Origin: Steinernema hermaphroditum
Lineage: Eukaryota; Nematoda; Chromadorea; Rhabditida; Steinernematidae
Assembly: GCA_030435675.1 (NCBI GenBank)
Contig: CM059622.1
Location: forward strand, 5,332,001 to 5,396,000
Reading direction: 5' to 3'
Length of the DNA stretch: 64,000 nucleotides
In this document: in pieces, positions 1 through 13,000 of the stretch
Position numbering within the stretch: the first letter of the stretch is position 1
Layout: the number at the start of each line of letters is the position of its first letter
Program-made: the position numbers and the translations under genes
Notes under the pieces: generated by a model
Databases searched by the model: none
What the model was told of the DNA's origin: nothing
The model's input: only the letters and a program-made list of their open reading frames with translations

Positions 1-3000
1 TTTCATATTTTTTTCAGTGTTTTTTATGAAGCACAACTGATGGATTTCCTTCTTTAATTTCGGTTAGATACCGTACTCATCCCTTCTACTACCAAAACAA
101 CACCTGTGCACCTTGAACTCGCCCCTAAGATAACCAACAGCAAAGGAAAACATTTGCTCAAAAACTAACCAGAGCGGCACCTTTTGATGTTTTTAGCACT
201 GAAAGAGCCAATTAGTCGAGCTAATTCTCTTTGTTACATGGCCCTCTTATGATAGCCACCTGACATACGTCGGCGAGGCAGTAAATCATGTTGCGACTAC
301 GGCACCTTTCAACTTCTTCTGCTGGGTTGTTATCGACTCTTCTGTAGGTATGAATGCAGGGTTGGGAGGAATTCACGATTTTTTGGATAATCAACGCGGA
401 ACTGAATCGTTTGCACTTTAGCGCTTATCGCGATTCTCTTCTGCACGTGCAGTCGTTTGATCAAAAGCCCAAACACCAACTTTAACTGCGCCTCACCACT
501 TCCTACTCCACTCGGAAATGCTCTAATTTTGGAACGATACAAGCTCAAACCCCCTCATATCCGCTAATCCGGAAATCCGTTCGGTAATCGCCTTTGAAAT
601 ACGGCCACCCGGGAGGTGTCGAAATGGAATCGTCGGCTTAGGGGCCAGATTGATCGTCATCATCGTGTGACAGGACGACTTATCGTATTTCCGCCGCCGC
701 ACCCACCGGTGTCGTGCGCGACCAAAACAGATGGTGGATGCAGTGCCTGTGCGCATAAAAGATGGCTTCTTGCGTCGCCGGTGACGCCGAAAATAATTGA
801 TTTCGCCCAATCGTATTGTTGTTGTTTAAAGCGCCAAAAGGAACGGTAAAAAACCAACCGACGGTGATGGCGCGTCTCGAGTGGTGCCGAAGAACGTGTG
901 GAGTCTCTTCGACGACGGCGGCGCTCACCAGGACGGTGAGAGAAAAGAATAACAGTGCATCTGAAGAGGAGATTGATGGCCCACCGCTGCACCGGAGAGA
1001 TTTACCATTTATTTGCATGATACATTAGGGAGAGATCGTTGAGAGTCGTACGTTGATCATGTGCAAACAGAAGTGTTTCTGAAAGAAAAGGAGAGATGAG
1101 AGAGTGCCGCGACCACGTGATAAACCATGAAACGATCCCGAAAGGGCCGAGAATACAATCTGAGTGGCCCGCGCAGATTGCCCCCAGTGGCCAGTTTCCC
1201 GAAATGTGATCCGCGTTCGGCAGAAGGGCGATAGGGGTAGCGATGGCGGCGGTGGCGGGGACGGCGACGACGCAACAGCCTAACTATACCAACAGCACCG
1301 GGCGGCGCTCTGCCAAGGGCATCGCGCCCCTTTGTGCTGCTGCATCCCAACGCGCGCGCTGGGACTGCCCGACGGCCGCTTCCACAACAGAGGCTCGCGT
1401 GAGCAGGGCGGTCACTCGCGAGTTCATCGAGGCAGACCGTCGCCGGCGACGTCGTTACCGGGCTGTTGACACCGTCGCCGAACGGAGATGCAAATCGGTT
1501 CCCCGCAGCTGGCTCCTCTCTCGGCATTCAAAAGGCGATTCGGTGAACGCTTCACGGAGCAAGAACCACAGATGGGCCCAAGAGGCTAAGAGCGTTTTCG
1601 GAATAATGGCAGCCATGGCTTTTAGGAGTGGATTATTGTCGCCTAAGTGGGGCACGGAGAAAACAGCATTTGTTGATTGGTCCATTGAGATGGAAGACGG
1701 AGATTAACGTGACGTAAACAAATGTTTTCGTAAATAGATTGCTTGTAAACATAAAGTAGAAAAGACAATACACATTCCGGACGTGATTTATGATGGCAAA
1801 TACAGCCTCATAATGGGGAGGATTGCTTGGAAGTCGGGTTGCGGAAATCGAAGAAATTGCGCCATGCATAGAATTCGGATGGAATAAGAACTCGAACCCC
1901 GTTTATAGAATATTCGATAGGTTGTGTCGCAAAGAATTGGTTCTAAGACAAACATCAGTAATTCAATCACCAGGGAACTTTTGTGCCACAGAATAAGACT
2001 CAGAAAGCAAACATTCGATTCACCTTTGCAGACAGCATGACATCATAAATATCATTCAGAGTAGAAATGCTTGCAGATACCTGAAATCGTCTATCGCTCT
2101 GCTACCCAGTAAGTATTTTAGCTTAAATTTCTTCAATAAAAATAGTTATAAATGAAAGAAAATTATCATTTCCAACTCTTTCTCATCGAAAACGTTGAAA
2201 GCGGGATACATTAGCTCTCTTACCTGTTAATTTATTTGCAAGGAGATCCTGATCTTCACAAGTCATCACTCATTCATTATTTGTCCACAAAAAAATCTCG
2301 TTCGACCAAAAGAGCGCCGATGGCTGATCCGTATCTGCGTGACGCATAATTCACGATCCTTTTTGTTCGCAAGGTCGACTAACCGGGGACAGATTTTTAT
2401 CCCTACCTGCCAGGAACACCGGTATAGGCGGACTTTCTTTATCAATATGTGTCTCTGTCTCTAGGCCCTTTATAAGGTCAAAAACATACCGTCTCCTTAT
2501 CTTGTGAAAGAAATAAGTAGATAGAAGACATAAAAAACAAAACCATAAAGATACCACGAAAGCTGTTTTCGTACTATAGCCATAGCATCACACGTCACTT
2601 TGCTCTTAATCGCATTTTTTGAATAAATTGCTATGGAAGCCATTGTGGCTAATAGGCCGAAATCACGGATGAGGCGATGGCGATAATCCGATATTCGCCC
2701 ATTGATGAGATAATAGCAGAGAGCTAATGAATGAGCAAAGGTCGATTAAATGAGCACAGAACAGTAAACACACGGGTAACGGGCAAAAAAAATTGGACTG
2801 TCGCCAAAAAAATTCAAAGTCCAGATGGATAAAAAACATATCCGTCAAAATACGTCAAACTGATAATAGTGCGACGGAGAATCATATGACAGAATCAGAC
2901 ACTGCCTATAAAATTATACGAGAGGGATCCAAAATTAGAGTTGATTGGAGAACTAAAAAGCTGTTACTGTGGCCAAGGGTCGGGGTACAGCTGGATTCAT

Positions 3001-4526
3001 GGGAAGTGGAAAAACAGATAAGCAGCTTCTTAGGAAATAACAGTTTTCTTCTTTTATATACTCCGCTGTAGAGCGCGTAAACAGTGACAGATAAACAATT
3101 TGCACATCAGCTTCTCTTTTAAGGTCTCGCCGAAAAATTCAAATAAAATTCCTTTTAACGCTCGATTTAGGAACTAGTCGTCCCCTCGTATCTAATCGCA
3201 AGAAAAACAGCGTCATGTGAACCGTCGCCCGCCCAACGGACAATGATAAGCCTAAACGAGCAATCGTCGGCCTATCAGGTTCCATTGGAGCGTTCCACAC
3301 CCCGTCATTTTCTTTTCACAAAAAATCTAGGGCAGAACACGCTGGGCTCTTTGAATCCGACGGCCTGCAGCCATAAAACCTCGTTTAGTACCGTTCGATG
3401 GAGCGCGTAAAAAATGTGACCCTACATAATGGGCAGTTAGAGGCATCTGTTGTCGGAGAAGCGGGCATTTAGGTGCTGGAAGAGAGAAAATATTGCGTAA
3501 CGCAACTCACAACTGCCCGGCACAACTGTGCTTTATGCAAACTCGGCGTCATTGATCAATAGAACTCGCAACAGAACGGACGGTGCTGGGTTCGAGGTTG
3601 GAGAGGAATGCGTTGCCGCCGACAGGACATAACACTTGTCTTTGACCCACTCCACAACGCACCCAATCATAATCAGTTATTCATTCATATGCGCACGCGT
3701 ATATTGGCGCTAATTACGGTTGGCGACGGCAGGATTGTCGTGGTGGGAGCCATGAGTGGATGATGGGTCGAGATCTTGACTTATCCCGAGGATTAAGGGA
3801 CGGAGGACGAATTGGGCGGGTCTTGGCTAGTGATAAGACTAGTACGCGCTTGTGTCCGATGGGGTTTTTGATGACCATCGAAGTGGAGCTGAAGACTGAA
3901 AACGGATTCATTGTTACAAAGGCAACATCGTTCAGATGTGCAAGCACCTTCTAGTTTCTTTTGAGGTTGCTTGCGACTGCTGCAAAGTGGATAATGATAC
4001 GTTTCGCAAGAAAAGCGGCCATCGGGGCGTTACAAAACGAGATGCACCCTCCAATTTGTACGTTTTTTCTTTCGAAAATGAACGAGGGGAACAAGATAGC
4101 AAAAGACAAACTGGGCTACAGCTGAAAACCATAATGGTGTGCATTGGTGGTACAACCCCATTTTTCGATGATTCTCGACAGTTTTGTCTCAAGAAACGAC
4201 CAAAGAACAAATGAAATCTCTCAAGAATTGGAAGCTTTTGGTTTGGAAGTGTGGTTAGGTAAATTAAAGTGCGTTCAAGGCATGCTTTCACACAATCAAT
4301 GATAGGACCCCGAAAAGGTTTCTGAAGTGATTCGAATCAAACAAGATCAGCTTGCTCCGTCACCTACGAATAGAAAACGTCACCCCTCGCTTAGTGTTAT
4401 TCTCCGATTCATAGATATACTTCGCCACTGTGTGTTTCTCCTACGTATTGGATGCAAAAATGTAAATCAGTAAAATGTTGCCTAATATTTGGATGATGAC
4501 GTCATAGCAATAATTTATACTTTATA
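1..4526. other. Intergenic, no gene recognised
   Basis: I found no exon chain, RNA gene or repeat that I can support here. About 640-1700 is clearly more GC-rich than its surroundings and carries long overlapping open frames on both strands without recognisable domains. Base composition explains such frames, and the stretch could be a promoter region for a gene off the left edge. The remainder (1700-4500) is AT-rich and featureless to my reading. Confidence 0.5.
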
Positions 4527-7154
4527 TTAAATGCGCGATTTCTGAGCCTTTATGGACTTCATCGTTTCAAAAGCTTCTTTCCATATTTCGGCAGTTCGAT
4601 TCTCGAACTCCTCCTTCATTTCACACTTCGGGTGATCGATACTGTAGTAGCGGTAAGGCTGTTCAAGTGAGTGAGTTTCCCAGTTACGCACTTCACTTTT
4701 TCCGTTCGGATCTCTACAAAGAAAACAGATCAGGTAGGGTCTTGGCACACTTAGCGGCTCACCCGTAGCGACAGAAGTTCGCAAACAGCGTCGTAAACAC
4801 GTCGATCATTGCGCGGTCCTCATCATCCGGATGGAAGTTCGCGACGACTCCCTTACCCAAGAGATACGGCAGCTCTGTTCCGTGAGTGGCGCCAATGAAA
4901 GGAATCAGACGAGCGATGAGTCCGAAACGGCCGGAACGGTCGTAGTCAAATGAGTAGAAGTACACTTCGTGACCGTTGGAGGCCATCGCCTGGGCGTAGA
5001 GGGGTTGTCCATAGGAGATGAGGGACTCGCCCAGCACCTGAAGATGGACTTGTTTCAGAAAACTCGTCATGAGGTAAGGGAGTTTTAAGTTTTTTTCTTG
5101 ATGTGTTAGTACAAGGAGCGCCATAAGATATCCTGTCATGGGCAGGTTTTAACGCTAATAGAAGAGAATAGCATTGAAAGCACATGTGCTGTGGGCTTAC
5201 CCGAATTGTAGCTTTTGTCAACTTCTTCGGGTCGTTTCGATCGTCCTCAGTGAGATACACAGATCGCACTTTGTTGATCACTCCCTCGATTTCGGGGCCG
5301 GAATCGTTGCGGGAGAGATGGAAAGCGCGACGAATTGTCCGATCCACCACGGAGACACTGGGCTTCACAAAGGTCAGGGCGGCTGAAACATTCCTATTCC
5401 GATGTTCGTGTATTCAGCCTCACCGAAGAGAAGTCCTTCGTGAGTGGTCGCGCCCACCATACACTTCTTCTTCGGAGCCTCTTTTCTGAGCTCCTCAATG
5501 GGTTTAGGCAAGAAGTCACCGTCTATGATGGGCACCAAATCGAGCTTTCCCTTGTTGATTCTGTGGCCTCGCATTCCAAAAAGACCGATCTGCAGCTGGT
5601 GAGCAGGAAGGGCCCGCATGAATTCGAGAAGTGCCTTGTTTTGTTCGGTTTTGGTACCTAACGTTACCCATGGGATACTGTAGACCAAGAAGGATGCTCA
5701 CTGTTTGGATCGAGCACCAGTCCCTTCTCCTTCGCGAACTGCAAACACGCCTCTCGGAGCTCTTCCCCGTCGTTTATGGCGAACACACACGTCGCATTTC
5801 CACCCATGGGAATGACCTTCTGGAAGTAGTCCCTCGAAATTGGCGACAAGGACAGCAGATCTGCAGATGCACCCCCTGCACTCTGGCCACAGACGGTGAC
5901 ATTGTTCGGATTTCCACCGAAAGAGGCGATGTTGTCGTGGACCCACTTCAAGGCGAGGGCCTGATCAAAAAGGCCGAAGTTTCCTGGAGCTTCGGCGTCG
6001 TTTGTGGAGAGGAAGCCGAAGAATCCGAGGCGGTACTGGATGGTGACTACGATCACTCCCTTCTTGCATATCGTAGAACACATCCCGACGTCTCCATAGT
6101 GCGCCGAGGAGTGGACGCAGAATCCGCCTCCATGGATGAATACTGAAAAATGTTTACTTTAGGATCCTTAAAAGATGCCATATTTTTGTTTTTAGTTAGT
6201 GATTTTTGCATGGTCTTTTCAGAGCATACACAGTGCTAGTCGCCTCGAAAAGTAAGTAAATATTATTATATGTAGTCTATCTAAAGACCTTTTTCAGTGG
6301 ATTACGAACGGACTAACATTAAAAATATGCATGAGGTGGTCTTAAAATTGCTTTCGTTCTCTAGAATAACGGGATCACTTTATCTATGTTGTGAACAGAG
6401 TTCACATTGCTGTAGTCGAAGCGTTCTTCCATCTTTTGCAAGGATGCAGGGAATTATCGACAAACAACGATAGCAATCAGTGTTTGCCCTAACAAACAAA
6501 CACCTATCATGGGGTCTCTATCAAAATTCCGGCCACACAACTTTCAAAACAGGTCCTTCACGATCAAGCAGGATTATACATCTTTTATTTTTCACGATCT
6601 ACAGCTCATTAATGATGTTTTCACTCACCGAGGACGGGTCGCCCGCCTGCCTCTTTATCCTCGTTCACATAGCCATCTCCGGAGGGGACGAAAACGTTCA
6701 GTCGGAGACAGTCTTCGCTTTTCGTCGGCAAATTAGTGAGGGGAAAGAGTTCAAAAATCTCGTCTTTGTGATAACAACGGGGTCCAAACTTCGAGCAGTC
6801 AAGGACTCCCTCCCAGTCGTCTGCAGGAACCGGTTTCTGTATATAGCATCACTAAACAACGTCTACAGCAAAGCCTACCTTGAATCTGAGCTCTCCAACA
6901 GGCGGTTTCCCAAACGGAATCCCGAGGAAGCAGTCGACGTTCGGCAGTCCAGGAAAGTCAAACGTCTTTCCCTGGATTCTGCCCGTCTTTATCTCAACAA
7001 CATCGCTCGGATGGACGCAGCCGTGGTGCCCAAAGAGAGTCGACGCGACAGTTCCCATGGCCGCGCGAGAGGATGACCCGATCAGCGATAGTCGGACCGG
7101 CAACAGCGCCGCGGTGCTCGCGAGCAGTCTTTTAGTGTGTGATAGGGCACTCAT
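4527..7154 (-). CDS. Carboxylesterase, type B (alpha/beta hydrolase), 7 exons
   Basis: Exons on the minus strand: 7154-6879, 6836-6629, 6142-5702, 5657-5424, 5382-5201, 5037-4763, 4713-4527. All phases agree, giving 600 residues, the usual family length. The family hydrolyses carboxyl esters. Visible motifs are GIPFGKPPVGELRF near residue 80, SEDCLRLNVFVP, the oxyanion-hole HGGGF near 166, the nucleophile elbow GQSAGG near 249, a Glu in THEGLLF and a His in THGTELPYL, so the Ser-Glu-His triad is complete. No cysteine-flanked cholinesterase gorge pattern was recognised. The N-terminus lacks a clear signal peptide. An internal Met starting MGTVAS could begin a shorter, N-myristoylated form, but I chose the first in-frame ATG. 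Intron 3 is only about 44 nt. Confidence 0.9.
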
Positions 7155-8182
7155 CACTCGCAAACGGTGTAGTTTGCTCCCTCTGATGAAAGTGTGTCAG
7201 GTGATAGAGGATCCCGGTCTCACACAATATCACTTCTAATAACCGAAAAAGAAAATGGAATTGGACTAAGGGTATGGGTGTTTGATGAAGTCACACAATG
7301 AAACGGTGAAGGTCAGGCGATTGATTAGTATTCTCAGTCGTAGTTATTATCGGTGCTCAACCAATATTTGGCCTTTATTTCGCAATAAAAAATCTTCAAT
7401 TCTAGCCTGATATCTTAGCTAAAGACTACGACAATAAAAGCAAGGTTGCGAACACGAACCTTCTGGTCACACCTACCAGTCACGAGAAGAGCTAAGCAAT
7501 TCATTAGGCAATTAATATCATACACACTGTAAACATCAGACGTTCGCTTTTCACATACACTAAACTGTTCGAAATTTGAGGGATTTATTCAATTTTAAGT
7601 TTATCAAAAGTCTTTACAGGACTTAACAACTCGATGAGTCGTGGCAATGACGCCAGCCGTCACAGATTGAGGGACTCACACACAAAAATCTCTACAAATA
7701 TAGCCTACTCGCTTTGGGACTCGTGAACCCGAGACCAAACAGTCCGTGTTTTACTTTCTGGAATCGTATGATACAAGAGCCAAAAAATTACATTTGTGAG
7801 AGGTCAAAAGGTGACCTGACGATAAGTGTCATTCTGTTGTGTTCTGTTGCCATAATAGCATTACAATTTGCTGCGAGGGACGGAACAACTGTAGTTTCCA
7901 GTGATTATCGAACACTCTTGTTTGAACTTCGTCTCCTCGTACTTTACATTTCACCTTAAATTTCCATTTGTCCATTTGAGCTCTAAGGACTCTTAGCTGA
8001 AGGAATCAAATCGAACCGAAAACATGTGATTATAGGCAAATCGCGTGCTTAGAACCATCTGGGGAACGTTTATTATTTATGTTTCTGATTAAATTACTTA
8101 TTTATCCATTACTTATCACATAACTGATCTGCTTAGAATTCCCTGTTTAAAAGCGCCGACCACTTTCCAGCTAAACAGAACG
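7155..8182. other. Intergenic between divergent genes
   Basis: About 1 kb separates the carboxylesterase (leftward) from the cysteine-rich gene (rightward), so it should hold both promoters. I see no convincing TATA box or other defined element, and no exon. Confidence 0.4.
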
Positions 8183-8654
8183 ATGCCGACTTTAGCCTCA
8201 ACTCTTCGTCTCGCTCTACTGCTCATCTTCGTTGTCGTAGTTGTGAAAGTGTATCCATGATATCTGTAAAGTCTTATTCTTAGGTCGCGTGGGCGGAAGA
8301 CTCGCGAAGCTGTCCCCGGAATCAAACTCCCTGTGGAGGCGAATGCTGCTGGCAGTACGAGTTCTGCTGCGACAACCGTACTTGCTGTAGGTCGGACTAC
8401 ATCTGCATCGAAGGAGGACTGTGTCAAGCTCGCACCGTTCTGGTGCCAACATTAATAAACTCGTGGAATGTGTGGTTCATTTTCAGAGAGCCGATGCAAA
8501 GAAAGCAGAAAGCGCCCTAGGATGCTCTATCGACCAAAAGACCTGTGGCTACGACTGCTGCAACGAAGGGGAAGTGTGCTGTGATTACGCTTCGGGGGAG
8601 TCGTTTTGCTGTTTAAAGGGCAGAAAGTGTGAGAATGGGGCCTGTCGGCCCTAG
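8183..8654 (+). CDS. Small secreted cysteine-rich two-domain protein
   Basis: Three exons, 8183-8236, 8284-8442 and 8487-8654, all phase 0, give about 126 residues. Exon 1 encodes a hydrophobic signal peptide (MPTLASTLRLALLLIFVV). With the donor chosen at 8237 the predicted cleavage follows AWA. A donor about 12 nt further downstream is also possible. Exons 2 and 3 each encode one copy of a similar cysteine module with the order C..C..CC..CC..CC..C..C, somewhat like a granulin half-domain. The one-module-per-exon layout suggests exon duplication. An acceptor-like ctttccag lies 12 nt before the ATG and may be a trans-splice site. The function is unknown. The protein is probably extracellular and disulfide-bonded. 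Confidence 0.7.
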
Positions 8655-8702
8655 TTGGAAAAGATTCACTGATACAATTGTCTTGCTGAAAACCACTCTA
8701 TA

Positions 8703-9279
8703 TACGCTCCGATAAATAGCCACTTTGCTTGTGAAACTGAACACATGGCGAGATGGCCGAGCGGTCAACGGATGGAAATTGTGCTGCGAAAATTCTGTTT
8801 ATGTACTTTATCTATTGGGTTGGAAAGTTGAAAATGTCCCATTTTAAAAATGCAACTTTTATCCCTATAAAGACAAATATTTTGATATAATATAATCACC
8901 ATTAGCTAGCCCAACTTCAGCCCATTTCACGGACAGGAGCCAGAAGCCGTGCTTGCAGAAAATGCTGGGTTTGGGATCGAAAAATGTTTCGGTCCAATAT
9001 TCGGTCTCTTTACCTATTTCTGAGTGATTTCCTCTGTTGTGGTCACTTACGGATGAACACAGGTGAGGGTTAGATAGAGCTAAGAGAGTGCTATTTGAAT
9101 ATTCAAACAAGAATCTTTCAGCTCAAAATGAAGAGCCATTCTGAGGGTCAGCTGGAAAATGTGAGGTCTAAAGCACAATTCCTGAAGTACGCTCCGATAA
9201 ATAACCACTTTGCTTGTTTAAAGAAGCTTGCAACGGATGGGAATTGTGCTGTGAGAATTCTGTTTATGTACTTTATCTA
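8703..9279 (+). repeat. Duplicated ~95-bp block, left copy interrupted by a 20-nt tRNA-Leu 5' fragment
   Basis: Copies lie at 8703-8814 and 9188-9279. Both start with tacgctccgataaata and end with ttctgtttatgtactttatc. The left copy carries an extra internal piece at 8747-8766 that matches the first 20 nt of the tRNA-Leu gene at 9488. The rest of 8655-9317 contains no gene that I can see. Confidence 0.75.
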
Positions 9280-9317
9280 ATATCTAACCCAAAAGAAAGA
9301 AGACAAACAAAAGATTT

Positions 9318-9391
9318 TGCCGCCAGCAGGGGTCGAACCTGCGACCTTGGGCTTATTAGACCCACGCTCTAACCGACTGAGCTATGGCGGC
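9318..9391 (-). tRNA. tRNA-Ile (AAT)
   Basis: Read on the minus strand the cloverleaf is complete. A 7-bp acceptor stem GCCGCCA/TGGCGGC is followed by the A box TAGCTCAGTCGG, anticodon loop CTAATAA (anticodon AAT), T loop GGTTCGACC and discriminator A. A T-run pol III terminator follows within about 10 nt. A second identical copy sits at 32454-32527. Confidence 0.95.
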
Positions 9392-9487
9392 ACATGTCCG
9401 TCACGGCGAATGTTCACATTGCAAAGTGCATCCAGTGGCAGCTCTAGTTTTATCATCATAGTGACGGTCGGCCCCACGTAGACATAT

Positions 9488-9569
9488 GGCGAGATGGCCG
9501 AGCGGTCTAAGGCGCTGGTTTAAGGCACCAGTCTCTTCGGAGGCGTGGGTTCGAATCCCACTCTCGTCA
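9488..9569 (+). tRNA. tRNA-Leu (AAG)
   Basis: Class II tRNA with acceptor stem GGCGAGA/TCTCGTC, A box TGGCCGAGCGG, anticodon loop TTAAGGC (anticodon AAG), a variable arm around TCTCTTCGGAGG and B box GGTTCGAATCC. A run of six T follows the gene as terminator. A second copy lies on the minus strand at 17377-17458. Confidence 0.95.
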
Positions 9570-10010
9570 AAATAGTTTTTTATTTTGCATTTCAAATCCT
9601 TCCTCGCTTTTTAAAGGTAAATATATGGGTCACAGTCTCCGACGCCGAAGATTTGTGATTGTTCCAAGCGCTAGCAGGACGTGTCAGTAAAATCTCGCAT
9701 TTCATCAAACTTTGTGCAGCGTGGATACAGTACCATGCCGTGGCCGCTGCTTCTTATCTGGAGTCGGCGGTAGAAGCGGCTGTAGGATTGGACGTCTCAT
9801 CAAACTTTGTGCAACGACTCTCCCCTACCCACGGTGTCAGCGGTTCATCATCCCCCCCACTCTCTATGCGACGTTTAAGGGGAGTGATGGCGTTGATGTT
9901 TACAGCTACATATTTATAAAATACATGCTTAAATACAGAGTTTCTCCGAGATCTTTCACCGCTGAATATTACGCAGGTCTCAAAAGCGCACCCTCCCAAT
10001 GCACTCTATC
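9570..10010. other. Intergenic, 3' flank of the PEPT-like gene
   Basis: No gene seen. The 18-bp string tcatcaaactttgtgcaa (one mismatch) occurs twice, near 9703 and 9796, as a spaced direct repeat. No canonical AATAAA was found on the minus strand for the neighbouring transporter gene. Confidence 0.4.
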
Positions 10011-13000
10011 TCAGAAAGTCTTGTCTTTCTCCATTTCTGTCGTCTTCAGGCTGTTGCCAACGTCGTTCCTTGTCAGATCCGTCTGACCGTTCTCGTCGTG
10101 GTGCACTCGGTCTTCAGCGTAGGTGTAGTTCATGGCGATGACTATGAAGATTCCGATGACGGAGGTGAGCATGGCGGCGTAGAAGAAGAACTCCATCGCG
10201 GGTTCCTTGACGATGTGCGACCCGGAAATGATCATGTCGATGATGTTACCGAAGAAAGTGGTCATCAGCCACATGGCCTAGAAGAGATCCGTTAATATTA
10301 GGCAGTTCACTGCAATGCATACCTGAAGGACACTCTTCATGTCGGGACTAGCTTGAGAGTAGGCGAATTCGAGTCCTGTGATGCTGAAGAGCACCTCTCC
10401 AGCGGTGATGACGATGAACTGAGGCACCTGCCACAGGATGTTAACCTCGTTCGGCCGAACTACGGTATGGATATCGAGCTTGTCGTCTTCTGTCAGGTGA
10501 AGGACATGGGCAGCACCCATCTGGGCCATGAAGGATTTTTGGTAGGGACATTTCTGAGCCTGGCCTTGACAATTCTTTCCGTAGGCGAGGACATAGTGAG
10601 GGGAACTGATGATTCCAGGTTGAATTTTAATGATGTTGCCAGGGGAAATCGTCGTAGCAACGACGCTCGCGTTCCAGTCGTCGACAACATAGAATTCTCC
10701 GCCGTTCAGCGATGAGTCTCCAGGCAGAATGAGGTAGATGGTGGTGCGTCCGTTCTCCGATTTCTCGCAGTTGTATTTGATCAGACTATGTGAGGAGCCG
10801 TTGACTGTTTCGAAGAGTCCCAGGACGTATCCCCTCCCGGCTTCCGAGATGTTCACTTGGAAAGGTTCCTTGTCACCCTTGATCTCATAGATGTCGGCTG
10901 GCAACTCCAGCTTCTTCTTGATATCCAGAAGTTGGCCGTTTAGACTAGTTTGATGGTTAGACATGTTGGAGATAGAAACGAGGAAGACGTTTCCATCCTC
11001 CGGGCTAGGTTCCATAGTCTTGTTCACTTCGAGCTGAACTCGAAGGTTCAGAGTAAAACCAAATCTCATTTGAGTACCTGGAGAAGTCCGGCCATAACAA
11101 AGGCTAGGGCGGCAAGGATTCCACCGAGAGCCATCTTCCTAAGGGGAGTCACCTTGAAAAGCTTGTTCATGAGCGGGTAGATGAAGGCTTCAAAGAGGGG
11201 GACCATTATCAGAACCAGGGCAGGATTGAAGGTCGTCATCTGATCGGGAAGAATCGTGAGAGAACCGACCCGACCATCCATTCTGCGGGCTTGCAGTACC
11301 CACGTGCTTCCCTAAAGTTGCCGTTTCAGGCTTTCCCTATGGACATTTCAACAAACCTGTTGGTCAAACAAGGCCCAGTAGAAGACCAGAGGAAGGAAAA
11401 GGCTAGCAACACCCACGAGACTCTTTACTCCGTTTCTGAGGTTCTCGTCATATCTCGGAGCGGCATTGTCGATCCAATGTTCGACCTTTTCTTTCCTACA
11501 AGAGCATTCTTCTAATGGCAAGTGTATTTAGGAACTCACCTTCCAGAAGTGAATCGATTCTTGATAGCGGAACAGATGCACATAAAGACGGAAACGACGA
11601 CGTTTCCCTTCGCTGGTGACCTCTTGTAGAACCTCCAACCGAAGAGGAAGAGCATGAAGGCCATGAGCATGAGCACTCCGGGAACGCCAAAGGCGAGTGG
11701 GAAACAATATTCCGAGCCGAAGCAGCTAACTCGACCGCGAAGCAGCGGGGTGAGCATGATGGCGACGAGGGAGCCTCCGTTGATGGCGAAGTAGAAGAAG
11801 GAGAAGAACTGTCGCCGCTCATTGACTTGGTGCTCCTCGAACTGAAATGACGACGTTCTGTGGGTGTTACCGAGATAACCAGGCTTCAGATAAGTTGAGC
11901 ACTAACTCAGAGAACAGACATAGCCAAATGAAAAAAACTGTAAGAGGATTGGCAACACAAATCTCCTTTTGATTTTAACCTCAAGTATTTCTGCATGTGA
12001 CACTATTATGATGAAAAACAGCAAAGTTTATTGGATACCTTTGGATGAATTTAAATACACTCTCAGTTTTTTGATAACGCACGAAGCCTCCATTAAAAAT
12101 TCGAATCAGAATGCACGCGGAGGATTAAATATTGCATCGCCACCGATGGTGATTATTCGCGTGACCAGAGATGTTTGATTACCGGTTATCGGTTCGGTTG
12201 CGTAGGTGAGCATCAGGTAGCAAAATGAGGAAACAGAGTACCTAGCAGAGTCTTTTCCTTACTTTTCAGTTAACACTAACCGACCATCTCTGCACGTGAC
12301 CATGATTGTGGAAATCTGTGTTTTACGTAAGCATCGAACTTTAAAGGTGATTCTTATTATTTCACAATAGTCTTCCCCCTTAAAGAGTAGGGTATCAGAG
12401 TCCTTTCCTATCTTTTCCTTTGCAGCATATCACAAGTGTGACTGAACTGTTTAAGAATGTTCGACACAACGGGCATTGTCATACCTTGTCCTGCCTCGCA
12501 TCGTTCCCCAAACCGGTTCGACATAAAAATGTTTTCGCGCACTTTTTAATGCGCCGTTAATTTAACATGATTTCCCCTTTTGTCGACCCTGATCTCTGAA
12601 ATGCCTGTTGAAGGACATCAAAAAGGTCGCCATTTTTAAAAGTGCACTGCACCCGTACAATCTGTTTTCACTCACCTGATCAGCTGCGAACGCTGAGACG
12701 CACGGTTTTATGCCTCCTGTGGCTAAGGCGACTGTCACCAATCCACTCACGTCCAAAGCGGTTCGTATGTGATAGTCGAGTTGTGGAATCGCTCCAATCG
12801 AAAGTAGCACGTGTCCTAGTACGTAAACGAGGGATACCTAAGCAAGCTTGAAGTGTATAAGAGAAGGGGCATGGCAATACCCATAGAATAACTCGGAATC
12901 GACCGAAGTAGTTGTCGGCGGCAATCGAGCCGAGAAGAGGTGAGAAGTAGGCGAGGGAGACGAACGCGTGGTAGCACAGGGACGCTTTGCTGAAATTTGG

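Noticed and set aside
1243..1707. Long GC-rich open frames on both strands near 0.6-1.7 kb
   Set aside because: No domains, repetitive Arg/Ala-rich translations typical of GC-rich non-coding DNA, overlapping frames on both strands and no consistent splice chain.
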